Assembly: GCF_000717915.1 (NCBI RefSeq)
Contig: NZ_JOCX01000010.1
Coordinates: 124,001 to 188,000 of the forward strand
Length of the DNA stretch: 64,000 nucleotides
Direction: 5' to 3'
Origin: Streptomyces sp. NRRL S-244
GTDB lineage: Bacteria; Actinomycetota; Actinomycetes; Streptomycetales; Streptomycetaceae
This document shows, piece by piece, positions 50,296-58,877 of this stretch. Every line of letters begins with the position of its first letter. The first letter of the stretch is position 1. Under the pieces are notes generated by a model. That model saw only the letters and a program-made list of their open reading frames with translations, ran no database searches and was not told the origin of the DNA. The translations under genes and the position numbers were made by a program.

Positions 50296-51735
50296 ATGGC
50301 TTCCCAGGTACTCGTTGCAGCGAACCGCGGCCCGCTCTCCTACGCACTCGAAGACGACGGCACCCTCACGGCCCGGCGCGGCGGGGGCGGACTCGTCTCC
50401 GGCCTCTCCGCCGCCCTCGCCCGCCAGCCGGAGGCACTGTGGATCTGCGCGGCGCTGTCGGACGCCGACCGGGAGGCGGTCCGCCGGTGCCACTCCGAGC
50501 CCGGTGTCCGGATGCTGGACATCGATCCCACGACGTACGACGACGCGTACAACGGCATCGCGAACTCGGTGCTGTGGTTCACCCACCACCACCTGTACGA
50601 CATCCCGCGCGAGCCCGTCTTCGACGCGGAGTTCCGGCGGCAGTGGCAGTCGTACGCCGCGTACAACCACGCCTTCGCGCTGGCGCTGGCCGAGGAGGCG
50701 GGCGAGGGCGCGGCGGTGCTCGTGCAGGACTACCACCTGGCGCTGGTCCCGGGTGAGCTGCGGGAGCTGCGGCCCGACCTGAAGATCAGCCACTTCACGC
50801 ACACCCCGTGGGCCTCGCGGGAGTTCCTGGAGATGCTCCCCGACGACATCCGCTCGCAGCTGATGTGGGGGATGCTCGGGGCGGACATCGTGGGCTTCCA
50901 CACCTGGGCGTGGGCGAACAGCTTCATGGACGGCGCGGACATCGACGACACGAGCGGAATCGCCCGCCCGACCGGGGACCCGCGGCGCAGGGTGCAGCAC
51001 CAGAGGAGGGGCGGGGCCGTCCGGTACACGGACGTGGCCGTGTACCCGCTGGGCGTGGACGGGGACGAGCTGCGCGCGCTGGCGCACCGGCCGGCGGTGA
51101 ACGACAAGCTGGCGGCGCTGCGGGCGGAGGCCGGGGACCGCAAGACGATCGTCCGGGTGGACCGGACGGAGCTGTCGAAGAACATCGTGCGCGGGCTGCT
51201 CGCGTACCGGGAGCTGCTGACGGTGCACCCCGAGTGGCGCGGGCGGGTGGTGCACATGGCGTCGGCGTACCCGTCCCGTCAGGACCTGGCGGTGTACCGG
51301 TCCTACACGGAGGCGGTACGGGAGCTGGCGGAGCGGATCAACGAGGAGTTCGGCACGGAGGACTGGCAGCCGGTGCTGGTGTCGGTGAAGGACGACTTCA
51401 CCCGCTCCCTGGCGGCGTACCGGCTGGCGGACGTGGCGCTGGTGAACCCGGTACGGGACGGGATGAACCTGGTCGCGAAGGAGATCCCGGTGGTGTCGGA
51501 CGCGGGGTGCGCGCTGGTGCTGTCGACGGGGGCGGGGGCGTACGGGGAGCTCCGCGAGGACGCGCTGACGGTGAACCCGTACGACGTGACGGCGACGGCA
51601 GAGGCCCTGCACGCGGCGCTCGCCATGCCGGCGGGCGAGCGGCTGGAGCGCACGAAGCGCCTGGCAGCCGCCGCGACCGCCCTCCCCCCGACGGACTGGT
51701 TCACGGCCCAGCTGGAGGCCCTGCGCGAGGCGTGA
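50296..51735 (+). CDS. otsA: Trehalose-6-phosphate synthase OtsA
   Basis: A 479-residue GT20 retaining glycosyltransferase that makes trehalose 6-phosphate from NDP-glucose and glucose 6-phosphate. Landmarks: VLVAANRGPLSYALEDDGTL, RRGGGGLVSGLSAAL, VLVQDYHLALVPGELRELRP, SHFTHTPWASREFLEMLPDD, RVDRTELSKNIVRGLLAYRE and the sugar-nucleotide loop DGMNLVAKE. Full length. A long inverted repeat separates it from convergent otsB. Confidence 0.94.
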   Translation: MASQVLVAANRGPLSYALEDDGTLTARRGGGGLVSGLSAALARQPEALWICAALSDADREAVRRCHSEPGVRMLDIDPTTYDDAYNGIANSVLWFTHHHLYDIPREPVFDAEFRRQWQSYAAYNHAFALALAEEAGEGAAVLVQDYHLALVPGELRELRPDLKISHFTHTPWASREFLEMLPDDIRSQLMWGMLGADIVGFHTWAWANSFMDGADIDDTSGIARPTGDPRRRVQHQRRGGAVRYTDVAVYPLGVDGDELRALAHRPAVNDKLAALRAEAGDRKTIVRVDRTELSKNIVRGLLAYRELLTVHPEWRGRVVHMASAYPSRQDLAVYRSYTEAVRELAERINEEFGTEDWQPVLVSVKDDFTRSLAAYRLADVALVNPVRDGMNLVAKEIPVVSDAGCALVLSTGAGAYGELREDALTVNPYDVTATAEALHAALAMPAGERLERTKRLAAAATALPPTDWFTAQLEALREA

Positions 51736-51758
51736 GCGCTGGCCGCTGCAGGGGACCC

Positions 51759-51865
51759 TCCCCTACCCGCCCTTCCACCGTTCCCCGGGCTCTGCCCGGA
51801 CCCGGGCGGAGCCCGCATGGGGTCCGGGGCTTGCCCCGGTGAACGGGAGAAGGGCGGGTAGGGGA
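51759..51865. terminator. Long cruciform-type inverted repeat between otsA and otsB
   Basis: Perfect 16-base outer arms (tcccctacccgccctt, 51759-51774, and its complement, 51850-51865) enclose 75 bases that contain further short GC-rich hairpins. It lies between convergent genes and probably terminates both. Confidence 0.82.
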
Positions 51866-51884
51866 CCGGCCCCGCAGGGCCCTG

Positions 51885-52733
51885 TCAGCCGCGGATGGCT
51901 TCGGCGAGGGCGGCCAGGAAGCCGACCACCTGGGACGGGCCGTTCAGGACCAGGTCGGCCCGGGCGGCGAGCTCGGGGACCTCCACCGAACCACTGGCCA
52001 CCAGCAGCCCCGGCAGACCGTCGGCCCGGCGCTTCTCCACCGCGGAGTACGCGGCGAGGTCGCCGAGGTCGTCGCCCGCGTAGAGGACCGCCTCCGCGTC
52101 CCGTTCCGCCACGAACTCCGTCAGGGCGACGCCCTTGTCCATGCCGGGCGGCCGCAGCTCCAGCACCGCCCGGCCCGGCTCCACCATGAGCCCGTGGCGG
52201 GCCGCGAGTTCCGCCAGGGGTTCCCGCAGGGCCGCGAAGGCCGCCGCCGGGTCGTCCGCGCGCCGGGTGTGGACGGCCAGCGCCCGGCCCTTCTCCTCGA
52301 TCCAGGTACCGCGCCAGGCGCCGATGGAGTCCAGGAACCCGGGCAGCTCCGCCCGTACGGCGGCGACTCCCGGGTGCTCGGCCGGCGCGTGGACGATGCC
52401 GGTCACCGCGTCCCACCGCTCGGCGCCGTAGTGGCCGAGGACGACGAGGTGCTCCAGCCCGGGGACCCCGGCGAAGCCCCCGTAGCGGACGGCGACGCCG
52501 GCCGGGCGGCCGGTGATCACGGCGACCGAGTCGACCTCGGGGGCGAGGGCGGAGAGGGCCGGGACGGCCCCGGGGTGGGCCCGGGCCTGGTCCGGGTCGG
52601 GGACGATCTCGGCGAGGGTGCCGTCGAAGTCGAGCGCGACGACGGAACGGCGGGGTGCGCGGAGCAGGGCTTCGAGGCCCTCGCGTCCGGCAGCGGTGAC
52701 GGGCATCGGCAAGTCGTGCGGATGGCTCCCCAT
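51885..52733 (-). CDS. otsB: Trehalose-phosphatase OtsB
   Basis: Dephosphorylates trehalose 6-phosphate. The 282-residue HAD-family protein has motif I ALDFDGTLAEIVPDPDQA, motif II VITGRPAG, the T6P-specific LGHYGAER and KGRALAVHTRRADDP, the RPPGMDKGVAL block with the catalytic Lys, and motif IV YAGDDLGDLAAY. It is convergent with otsA. The start ATG 52733 is the family's normal position. Confidence 0.94.
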   Translation of the reverse strand: MGSHPHDLPMPVTAAGREGLEALLRAPRRSVVALDFDGTLAEIVPDPDQARAHPGAVPALSALAPEVDSVAVITGRPAGVAVRYGGFAGVPGLEHLVVLGHYGAERWDAVTGIVHAPAEHPGVAAVRAELPGFLDSIGAWRGTWIEEKGRALAVHTRRADDPAAAFAALREPLAELAARHGLMVEPGRAVLELRPPGMDKGVALTEFVAERDAEAVLYAGDDLGDLAAYSAVEKRRADGLPGLLVASGSVEVPELAARADLVLNGPSQVVGFLAALAEAIRG

Positions 52734-52821
52734 ACGGACGACCCTAACGGCCCCGCCGGGCCACGGCTACGGCGCGCGAAGGCCGGACACCCCCTGGGGT
52801 ACCCGTCCCCGGTGCCGTCCC

Positions 52822-53058
52822 TCAGCGCCGGGCCCGCTGTGCCTCGCGGATGCGGCGGAGCCGGTTGACGGTGCCGGGGGCGTGGGCCAGCGCGCGCGGG
52901 TCGTCCATCAGCACGTTGAGCAGCTGGTAGTAGCGGACCGGGGTCATCCCCAGCCCTTCCCGTATCGCCCGCTCCTTGGCCCCGGGCCCGGGCCAGGTGC
53001 GTCCCTCGTACGCGAGCACCGCGGCCTCGGTGGCCGTCAGCCCCACGTCGTCCGTCAT
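52822..53058 (-). CDS. DUF3263 domain protein
   Basis: A 78-residue basic protein of the actinobacterial DUF3263 family. It looks like a small helix-turn-helix protein (ERAIREGLGMTPVRYYQLLN) and may bind DNA; function unknown. The family pattern through RALAHAPGTVNRLRRIREAQ is complete. It lies 88 bases upstream of otsB on the same strand. Confidence 0.88.
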   Translation of the reverse strand: MTDDVGLTATEAAVLAYEGRTWPGPGAKERAIREGLGMTPVRYYQLLNVLMDDPRALAHAPGTVNRLRRIREAQRARR

Positions 53059-53096
53059 ACCGCCAGATTAACGCCGCCCTGTGACACCCACCCGGC

Positions 53097-53172
53097 CCGC
53101 GCCCCTCAGTGCCCGCGCCTCGGGCCACGCCCGTCCAGGCCGCGCCCCTCAGGCCGCGCCCCTCAGTGCCCG
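53097..53172. repeat. Echo repeats of the sugar-binding-protein stop region
   Basis: The 19-mer ccgcgcccctcagtgcccg occurs at 53154-53172, where it contains the stop codon of the minus-strand gene, and again at 53097-53115 downstream. A 14-base tandem copy (aggccgcgcccctc, 53137-53150 and 53151-53164) lies between. Confidence 0.88.
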
Positions 53173-54464
53173 TCCGCCCTGCGCGCCGACTCCGCGATGT
53201 CCTCCAGGACCTTCGCCGGCTGCCCGCCGGGCTGCACGGTCTTGCCGATGTTCTGCTTGACGTCCTCGCTCACCCCGGCCCAGGACTTCTTGCCGACCGG
53301 GTAGAGCCGCGCGTTCGGCAGCGCCTGGAGGAACGTCTTCAGCTGCGTGGCCGAGCCGCCCGTACTGGCGTCCATCGCCCGGTAGCCGGTCGTCGTGACC
53401 GGCAGCAGGTCGTACTTGTTGGTGAACGTCGTCACGTTCTTCGCCTCGTACAGGTAGTCCAGGAACTTCCCGGACTCCTTGCGGTGGCCGTTCTTGAAGG
53501 CCATCACCCAGTCCGCGACGCCCATCGCCGGGTGGTCGGTCCCGTCGGCGGTCGGCAGGGCCACCATGCCGAACTTCACGCCCTTCTCCGCCGCCTGCTT
53601 CAGCAGCGTGGGGTGGCCGTTGAGCATGCCGACCTCGCCCCGCGTGAAGGCGTCGAACGCCGCCTGCCGGTCGGTCTTCGCCGGTTCCAGCGCTCCGGTC
53701 AGCCCCTGGCCGACCATTTTGTCGCGGAGGAACTCGAACGTCTTGACGTTGTCCGGGGAGTCGATCGAGTACGCCTCTTCGTTGTCGGTGTAGCCGCCAC
53801 CGCCCGCGAGCATCCACATCATCGTCTCGGCCTGCGCCTCCTCGCGGCCCAGCGGCAGCGCGAGCGGCGTCGGCACGCCCGCGGCCTTGAGCTTCTTCGC
53901 GGCGGCCTCCAGGTCGGCCCAGCTCTTCGGCTGCCAGCCGCCCTTGGCGTCCTTCGGCAGGACCCCGGCGTCCGTCAGCAGCTTCTCGTTGTAGAAGAGC
54001 AGGCGGGTGCTGGCCACGAAGGGCATCCCGTACTGGACCCGCCGGACCTTGCCGGCGTCCGCGAGGGGCGCCAGGAAGTCGGCCTCGGTGCTGACGGAGA
54101 GCAGCTCCTCCGCCGTGTACAGCTTGCCGGCGGCCGCGTAGTCGGCGTACGCGCCGATCTGCGCGATGTCGGGGGCCTTGCCGGTCTTGACCATCTCCGC
54201 GACCTTGGCGTCGACCTCGGACCAGGAGTAGACGCTGACCTCGACCTTGACGCCGGGGTGGTCCTTCTGGAAGCCGGCCGCGAGGTCCTTCCAGTAGCCC
54301 GCCGAGGAGTTCTGCGGATTGTCCCCGTAGTCGGCCGCCACGACCCGCAGGGTCACCTCGTTGTCCCCCGTGAGACTCCCCACGGCTCCGCAGCCCGTCA
54401 GTGCCGCGGCGGTCAGGCTCAGCGCGGCGCCGGTCGCGGCCAGGCTCAGGTAACGGCCCTTCAC
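53163..54464 (-). CDS. ABC sugar-binding lipoprotein
   Basis: A 433-residue family 1 extracellular solute-binding protein. Lipobox LTGC places the lipid Cys at residue 25. The mature part has the usual ABC sugar-binder blocks (TEADFLAPLADAGKVRRVQY; VPTPLALPLGREEAQAETMM; AAFDAFTRGEVGMLNGHPTL). No permease genes accompany it, so it must use a distant ABC system energised by a shared ATPase such as MsiK. It is divergent from nagK-nagA with two dre-type sites between, which suggests an amino-sugar or chito-oligosaccharide ligand. GTG 54464 start. Confidence 0.87.
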   Translation of the reverse strand: MKGRYLSLAATGAALSLTAAALTGCGAVGSLTGDNEVTLRVVAADYGDNPQNSSAGYWKDLAAGFQKDHPGVKVEVSVYSWSEVDAKVAEMVKTGKAPDIAQIGAYADYAAAGKLYTAEELLSVSTEADFLAPLADAGKVRRVQYGMPFVASTRLLFYNEKLLTDAGVLPKDAKGGWQPKSWADLEAAAKKLKAAGVPTPLALPLGREEAQAETMMWMLAGGGGYTDNEEAYSIDSPDNVKTFEFLRDKMVGQGLTGALEPAKTDRQAAFDAFTRGEVGMLNGHPTLLKQAAEKGVKFGMVALPTADGTDHPAMGVADWVMAFKNGHRKESGKFLDYLYEAKNVTTFTNKYDLLPVTTTGYRAMDASTGGSATQLKTFLQALPNARLYPVGKKSWAGVSEDVKQNIGKTVQPGGQPAKVLEDIAESARRADGH

Positions 54465-54502
54465 AGTTCTCGATCCACCCCTTGTTGTACGTACGATCCA
54501 CG

Positions 54503-54518
54503 TAAGGTCTACACCACT
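54503..54518. promoter_or_regulatory. dre-type DasR site 1
   Basis: TAAGGTCTACACCACT matches ACTGGTCTAGACCACT at 12 of 16 positions, 39 bases upstream of the sugar-binding-protein start. Confidence 0.65.
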
Positions 54519-54610
54519 TTGGCGGCTCGTCCACATCCGGAACGCACGGTGTCCGGTTCGTCGCCCGACCAAGGTCTTCGATTTTGTATGGCCGCTCAAC
54601 AATCCCCTCC

Positions 54611-54626
54611 AATGGACTAGACCTTT
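54611..54626. promoter_or_regulatory. dre-type DasR site 2
   Basis: AATGGACTAGACCTTT matches the dre consensus at 12 of 16 positions and ends 29 bases before the nagK start, close to its promoter. DasR control of nagKA is established in S. coelicolor. Confidence 0.78.
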
Positions 54627-54654
54627 CCCCGCCGAGCACGCGAGACTGTCACCT

Positions 54655-55596
54655 GTGAAACCCGTGAAACACGTCATCGCCCTCGATGTGGGCGGCACCG
54701 GGATGAAGGCCGCCCTCATCGCCGAGGACGGCTCCCTGCTGCACGAAGCGCGCCGCGCCACCGGCCGCGACCGGGGCCCCGACGCCGTCGTCGAGACGAT
54801 CCTGGAGTTCGCCGCCGAGCTGTCCGACCTCGGCCGCGAGCGCTTCGGCGTGCCCGCCTGCGCGGCCGGCGTCGCCGTCCCCGGCATCGTCGACGCCGAG
54901 AACGGGATCGCCGTCTACGCGGCGAACCTGGGCTGGCGCGACGTACCGATGCGCGAGCTGCTCAGCAGACGGCTCGGCGGCATCCCGGTGGCCCTGGGCC
55001 ACGACGTCCGCACGGGCGGACTCGCCGAAGGCCGCATCGGCGCGGGCCGGGGCGCCGACCGCTTCCTGTTCGTCCCCCTCGGCACCGGCATCGCCGGCGC
55101 CATCGGCATCGCCGGCCGCATCGAGGCCGGCGCCCACGGCTACGCCGGCGAGATCGGCCACATCGTGGTCCGCCCCGGCGGCCCCGCCTGCGGGTGCGGC
55201 CAGTACGGCTGCCTGGAGACCCTCGCCTCCGCGTCCGCCGTCAGCCGCGCCTGGGCGGCCGCCTCCGGCGACCCGGCCGCGGACGCCGCGGACTGCGCCA
55301 AGGCCGTCGAGTCCGGCGACGCGCGCGCCCGCGAGGTGTGGCTGGCCGCGGTCGGCGCCCTCGCCGACGGCCTGGTCACCGCGATCACCCTGCTGGACCC
55401 GCGCACGCTGATCATCGGTGGCGGGCTCGCCGAGGCGGGGGAAACCTTGTTCACACCACTACGGACGGCCGTCGAGGAGCGCGTGACGTTCCAGCGGCTG
55501 CCCGACATCGTTCCGGCGGCCCTCGGGGACACCGCCGGATGCCTGGGCGCAGGGCTGCTCGCCTGGGACCTACTCGCCACGGAGGTACCTGCCTGA
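54655..55596 (+). CDS. nagK: ROK-family N-acetylglucosamine kinase NagK
   Basis: A 313-residue sugar kinase of the ROK family. ATP motif ALDVGGTGMKAALI at residues 8-21, sugar-binding GEIGHIVVRP and the ROK zinc signature CGCGQYGCLE are intact. Context with nagA fixes the likely substrate as GlcNAc. GTG 54655 start; a second in-frame GTG lies three codons later. The stop TGA overlaps the nagA ATG by one base, so translation is coupled. Confidence 0.9.
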   Translation: MKPVKHVIALDVGGTGMKAALIAEDGSLLHEARRATGRDRGPDAVVETILEFAAELSDLGRERFGVPACAAGVAVPGIVDAENGIAVYAANLGWRDVPMRELLSRRLGGIPVALGHDVRTGGLAEGRIGAGRGADRFLFVPLGTGIAGAIGIAGRIEAGAHGYAGEIGHIVVRPGGPACGCGQYGCLETLASASAVSRAWAAASGDPAADAADCAKAVESGDARAREVWLAAVGALADGLVTAITLLDPRTLIIGGGLAEAGETLFTPLRTAVEERVTFQRLPDIVPAALGDTAGCLGAGLLAWDLLATEVPA

Positions 55597-56747
55597 TGTC
55601 CGGAAGCGCACACAGCACCGTTCTCTCCGGCGCCAGGGTGGTCCTGCCCACCGGGACCGTGGCGGGCGGCCGCGTCATCGTCGACGGCGAGCGCATCGCC
55701 GGCAGCGCCGGCGAGGGCGCGCGGATCGTCGACCTGTCCGGACACTGGCTCGTCCCCGGCTTCGTGGACATGCACAACCACGGCGGAGGCGGCGCCTCCT
55801 TCACCTCCGGCACCGCCGAGGAGGTCCTCAAGGGCGTACGGACCCACCGCGAGCACGGCACCACCACGCTCGTCGCCTCCACCGTCACGGGCGACCTGGA
55901 CGAACTGGCCCGCCGCGCCGGGCTGCTCGCCGAGCTGACGCAGGCGGGCGAGATCGCCGGCATCCACTTCGAGGGGCCGTTCATCAACGCCTGCCGCAAG
56001 GGCGCGCACAAGGAGGACCTGCTCCGCGACCCCGACCCGGCCGAGGTCCGCAAGCTGATCGACGCCGCGCACGGCGCCGCCCGCATGTTCACCCTCGCCA
56101 CCGAACTCCCGGGCGGGCTGGACTCCGTACGGCTGCTGGCCGAGCACGGGGTCATCGCCGCGATCGGCCACACCGACTCCACGTACGAGCAGACCCGCCA
56201 GGCCATCGACGCGGGCGCGACCGTGGCCACCCACCTGTACAACGCGATGCCCGGCATGGAGCACCGCGCCCCCGGCCCGATCGCCGCACTGCTGGAGGAC
56301 GAGCGGGTCACCGTCGAGCTGATCAACGACGGCACCCACCTGCACCCGGCAATGCTGGAGCTGGCCTTCCACCACGCGGGCGCGCACCGCGTGGCGCTGA
56401 TCACCGACGCGATGGACGCGGCGGGCTTCGGCGACGGGATCTACCACCTGGGGCCGCTGGAGGTCGAGGTCAAGGAGGGCGTGGCCCGCCTCGTCGAGGG
56501 CGGCTCGATCGCCGGCTCCACGCTGACCCTGGACACCGCGTTCAAGCGGTCGGTGACCCTGGACAAGCTGCCCGTCGAGTCCGTGGTCCAGGCGATCTCG
56601 GCCAATCCCGCCAAGCTGATCGGCCTGTACGACGAGGTCGGCTCGCTGGAGCCGGGCAAGTACGCCGACCTGGTCGTCCTGGACGCCGCGTTCGACGTCA
56701 AGGGCGTCATGCGGCGCGGCGAATGGATCGTGAATCCGCTGGTCTGA
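55596..56747 (+). CDS. nagA: N-acetylglucosamine-6-phosphate deacetylase NagA
   Basis: Deacetylates GlcNAc 6-phosphate to glucosamine 6-phosphate. The 383-residue amidohydrolase has the metal motif GFVDMHNHGGGG, IHFEGPFINACRKGAH with the metal Glu, AIGHTDSTYEQTRQ, THLYNAMPGMEHRAPG and the catalytic Asp in LITDAMDAAG. It is the meeting point of GlcNAc from NagK and GlcNAc 6-phosphate from MurQ (29704). A hairpin follows at 56765. Confidence 0.96.
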   Translation: MSGSAHSTVLSGARVVLPTGTVAGGRVIVDGERIAGSAGEGARIVDLSGHWLVPGFVDMHNHGGGGASFTSGTAEEVLKGVRTHREHGTTTLVASTVTGDLDELARRAGLLAELTQAGEIAGIHFEGPFINACRKGAHKEDLLRDPDPAEVRKLIDAAHGAARMFTLATELPGGLDSVRLLAEHGVIAAIGHTDSTYEQTRQAIDAGATVATHLYNAMPGMEHRAPGPIAALLEDERVTVELINDGTHLHPAMLELAFHHAGAHRVALITDAMDAAGFGDGIYHLGPLEVEVKEGVARLVEGGSIAGSTLTLDTAFKRSVTLDKLPVESVVQAISANPAKLIGLYDEVGSLEPGKYADLVVLDAAFDVKGVMRRGEWIVNPLV

Positions 56748-56764
56748 GCGGGTATCAGAGGCAG

Positions 56765-56792
56765 CGGGCGGCCCGTGGGACTGGGCCGCCCG
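56765..56792 (+). terminator. Hairpin after nagA
   Basis: Perfect 10-base arms (cgggcggccc / gggccgcccg) with an 8-base loop, 17 bases after the stop codon. Confidence 0.78.
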
Positions 56793-56840
56793 TACTGGTG
56801 TTTGGCATGATCCCGGCACACACCGAGACCGGGGCCTGCC

Positions 56841-57758
56841 ATGATCCTCACCGTGACGCTCAACACCGCACTCGACGTCACCCACCATGTACCGAAGCTG
56901 ATTCCGCACACCTCGCACCGGGTCACCGCCGTGACCGAGCGGCCCGGCGGCAAGGGCCTCAACGTCGCCCGGGTGCTGGCCGCGCTCGGCCACGAGGTCA
57001 CCGCGACCGGCTTCGCGGGCGGGCGCACGGGCGCCGTCGTACGCGAACTGCTCGCCGACACCCTGAAGGTGACGGACGCTCTGGTCCCCTGCGCGGGCAC
57101 CACCCGGCGCACCCTGGCCGTGGTCGACGCGGCCTCGGGCGACACCACGCAGTTCAACGAGCCGGGCCCGCTGATCGGTTCCGCGGAATGGGCCGGGTTC
57201 CTCGACCGCTACGAGGCCCTGCTGGCCGGGGCCGCCGCGGTGGCCCTGTGCGGCAGCCTCCCGCCGGGCGTGCCGGTGGGCGCGTACGCGGTGCTCGTAC
57301 GGGCCGCCCGCGCGGCCGGGGTCCCGGTCCTCCTGGACACCAGCGGCGAGGCCCTGCGCCGCGGGGTCGCCGCCCGGCCCGAGATCATCAAGCCGAACGC
57401 CGCCGAGCTCGCCGAGCTGACCGGCTCCTGCGAGCCGCTCCAGGCCACCCGCGACGCCCGCCGCCGCGGCGCGCACGCCGTGGTGACCTCCCTCGGCCCG
57501 GGCGGGCTGCTGGCGGCCACCCCCCAGGGCACCTGGCAGGCGGCCCCGCCGCGCGCCCTGACGGGCAACCCGACCGGAGCGGGCGACTCCGCGGTGGCGG
57601 GGCTGCTGTCGGCCCTCACGGAGGGGCTGGACTGGCCGGCCCGCCTGACCCGCGCGGTCGCCCTCTCGGCGGCCACGGTCCACGCCCCGACGGCGGGAGA
57701 CTTCGACCCCCGCACCTACGAGGAGGTACGGGGGTCGGTGAAGCTGACGGCGCGCTAG
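56841..57758 (+). CDS. PfkB-family sugar kinase (1-phosphofructokinase/tagatose-6-P kinase type)
   Basis: A 305-residue ribokinase-fold kinase. Seen: ILTVTLNTALDVTHHVPKL, the substrate block RPGGKGLNVARVLAALGHEV, IIKPNAAELAEL, and the C-terminal anion-hole GNPTGAGDSAVAGLLSAL with the catalytic Asp. The NT(A)LD start fits the LacC/FruK subgroup that phosphorylates a hexose phosphate. Position after nagA suggests a role with amino-sugar or fructose-type intermediates; the exact substrate is open. Confidence 0.86.
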   Translation: MILTVTLNTALDVTHHVPKLIPHTSHRVTAVTERPGGKGLNVARVLAALGHEVTATGFAGGRTGAVVRELLADTLKVTDALVPCAGTTRRTLAVVDAASGDTTQFNEPGPLIGSAEWAGFLDRYEALLAGAAAVALCGSLPPGVPVGAYAVLVRAARAAGVPVLLDTSGEALRRGVAARPEIIKPNAAELAELTGSCEPLQATRDARRRGAHAVVTSLGPGGLLAATPQGTWQAAPPRALTGNPTGAGDSAVAGLLSALTEGLDWPARLTRAVALSAATVHAPTAGDFDPRTYEEVRGSVKLTAR

Positions 57759-57795
57759 GTCGTCGCGGGGGACTGCGGGGGCCGCCGAGGGCCGG

Positions 57796-58809
57796 TCAGC
57801 CCTTCTCGAGCCAGAGCTGGTCGAGGTTGACCTCGCACTGGTTCCCGGCCTCGCACGAGATCTTGACCGTGTTCGTGCCCTGCTTGAGCGTCACGAGCGA
57901 CCAGGTGTTGGTCCAGCCCTTGTCCCACTCGCCCGGCTTGGCACCGGAGAAGTTCTTCATGTTGATCGGCCGGGACTGGGCCTCACCGTTGATGGTCAGC
58001 GTGGTGCTGGCGTCCTTGCCCGGCACCCCGTAGACCATCTTCAGCTTGTACTGGCCCGCCTTGGCCACGTCCACGGTCCAAGTGGCCGCCGCACCGGCGG
58101 CGTTCAGGCCGCCCACGTACTGGCCGCCCGTGCTCTTCGCGCCGGGGACCGCGGCCTCCAGGTGCGCGCCGCCCGTGAGGGACATGCCCGCGCCCGAGGC
58201 GTCCGCCTTGGGCAGCGGGGCCTCCGGGGACTGCGAGGGGCTCGGCTGGGCCGACGAGGAATTCTGCGGCTGCGCGGACTGCTGCCCGCCCGCCGCGCCG
58301 TCCTTGTCGCCCTTGTCCTTGTCCTTGTCGCCGAAGGCCACGGCCGCGCCGATGCCGATCGCGACGGCGGCGACCACCGCGACCGCCGCGATGAGCATGC
58401 CCTTGCGGCTGGAACCGCCGCCTCCGCCGCCGTGGCCGCCCGGCGCCGGGATCGTGGCCGTGGCCTGCCCCTGCTGCGGCGGAACCCCGTAGCCGCCCGC
58501 CTGGAGCGCTTCCGGGGCCTGGTACTGGGCCTGGTAGGCCGGCTGCTGCTGGGGCGGAACCTGGGCGCCGCGCTGGCCGCCGTACGTCCGCTCACCGACC
58601 GTGCGCACCTGGTTGTACGAGGTACGGGGGACACCGGGCTGTACGCCGGGCTGGCCACCGACCGTCGGGCCGGGGTAGCCGTATCCACCGCCCGGTGGGG
58701 GCGGGGTGGCTCCGGCGGCCTGGCCGTCCGCGTAGAGATAGCCGAACGGATCGTCGTCCTCGGGCTTGTTCGCCCCACTGTTCGGGCCGTGGTTCGCGGG
58801 CGTCGTCAT
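57796..58809 (-). CDS. Membrane-anchored carbohydrate-binding (CBM35-like) protein
   Basis: A 337-residue protein. A 125-residue Gly/Pro/Gln/Tyr-rich cytoplasmic part precedes one membrane helix (about 138-160: MLIAAVAVVAAVAIGIGAAV), an acidic-Lys stretch, a Ser/Pro linker and a C-terminal beta-sandwich (about 210-337) of CBM6/35 type: VDVAKAGQYKLKMVYGVPGK, TLTINGEAQSRPINMKNFSG, WSLVTLKQGTNTVKISCEAG. Two Cys near the end may pair. It could sense or hold envelope sugars. Function not proven. Confidence 0.82.
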   Translation of the reverse strand: MTTPANHGPNSGANKPEDDDPFGYLYADGQAAGATPPPPGGGYGYPGPTVGGQPGVQPGVPRTSYNQVRTVGERTYGGQRGAQVPPQQQPAYQAQYQAPEALQAGGYGVPPQQGQATATIPAPGGHGGGGGGSSRKGMLIAAVAVVAAVAIGIGAAVAFGDKDKDKGDKDGAAGGQQSAQPQNSSSAQPSPSQSPEAPLPKADASGAGMSLTGGAHLEAAVPGAKSTGGQYVGGLNAAGAAATWTVDVAKAGQYKLKMVYGVPGKDASTTLTINGEAQSRPINMKNFSGAKPGEWDKGWTNTWSLVTLKQGTNTVKISCEAGNQCEVNLDQLWLEKG

Positions 58810-58877
58810 CGCAGGTCACTCCTTTCGACCCACGGGAGCCTACCCCGAACACGTGCACCCACGGGCGGCCGATCGCC

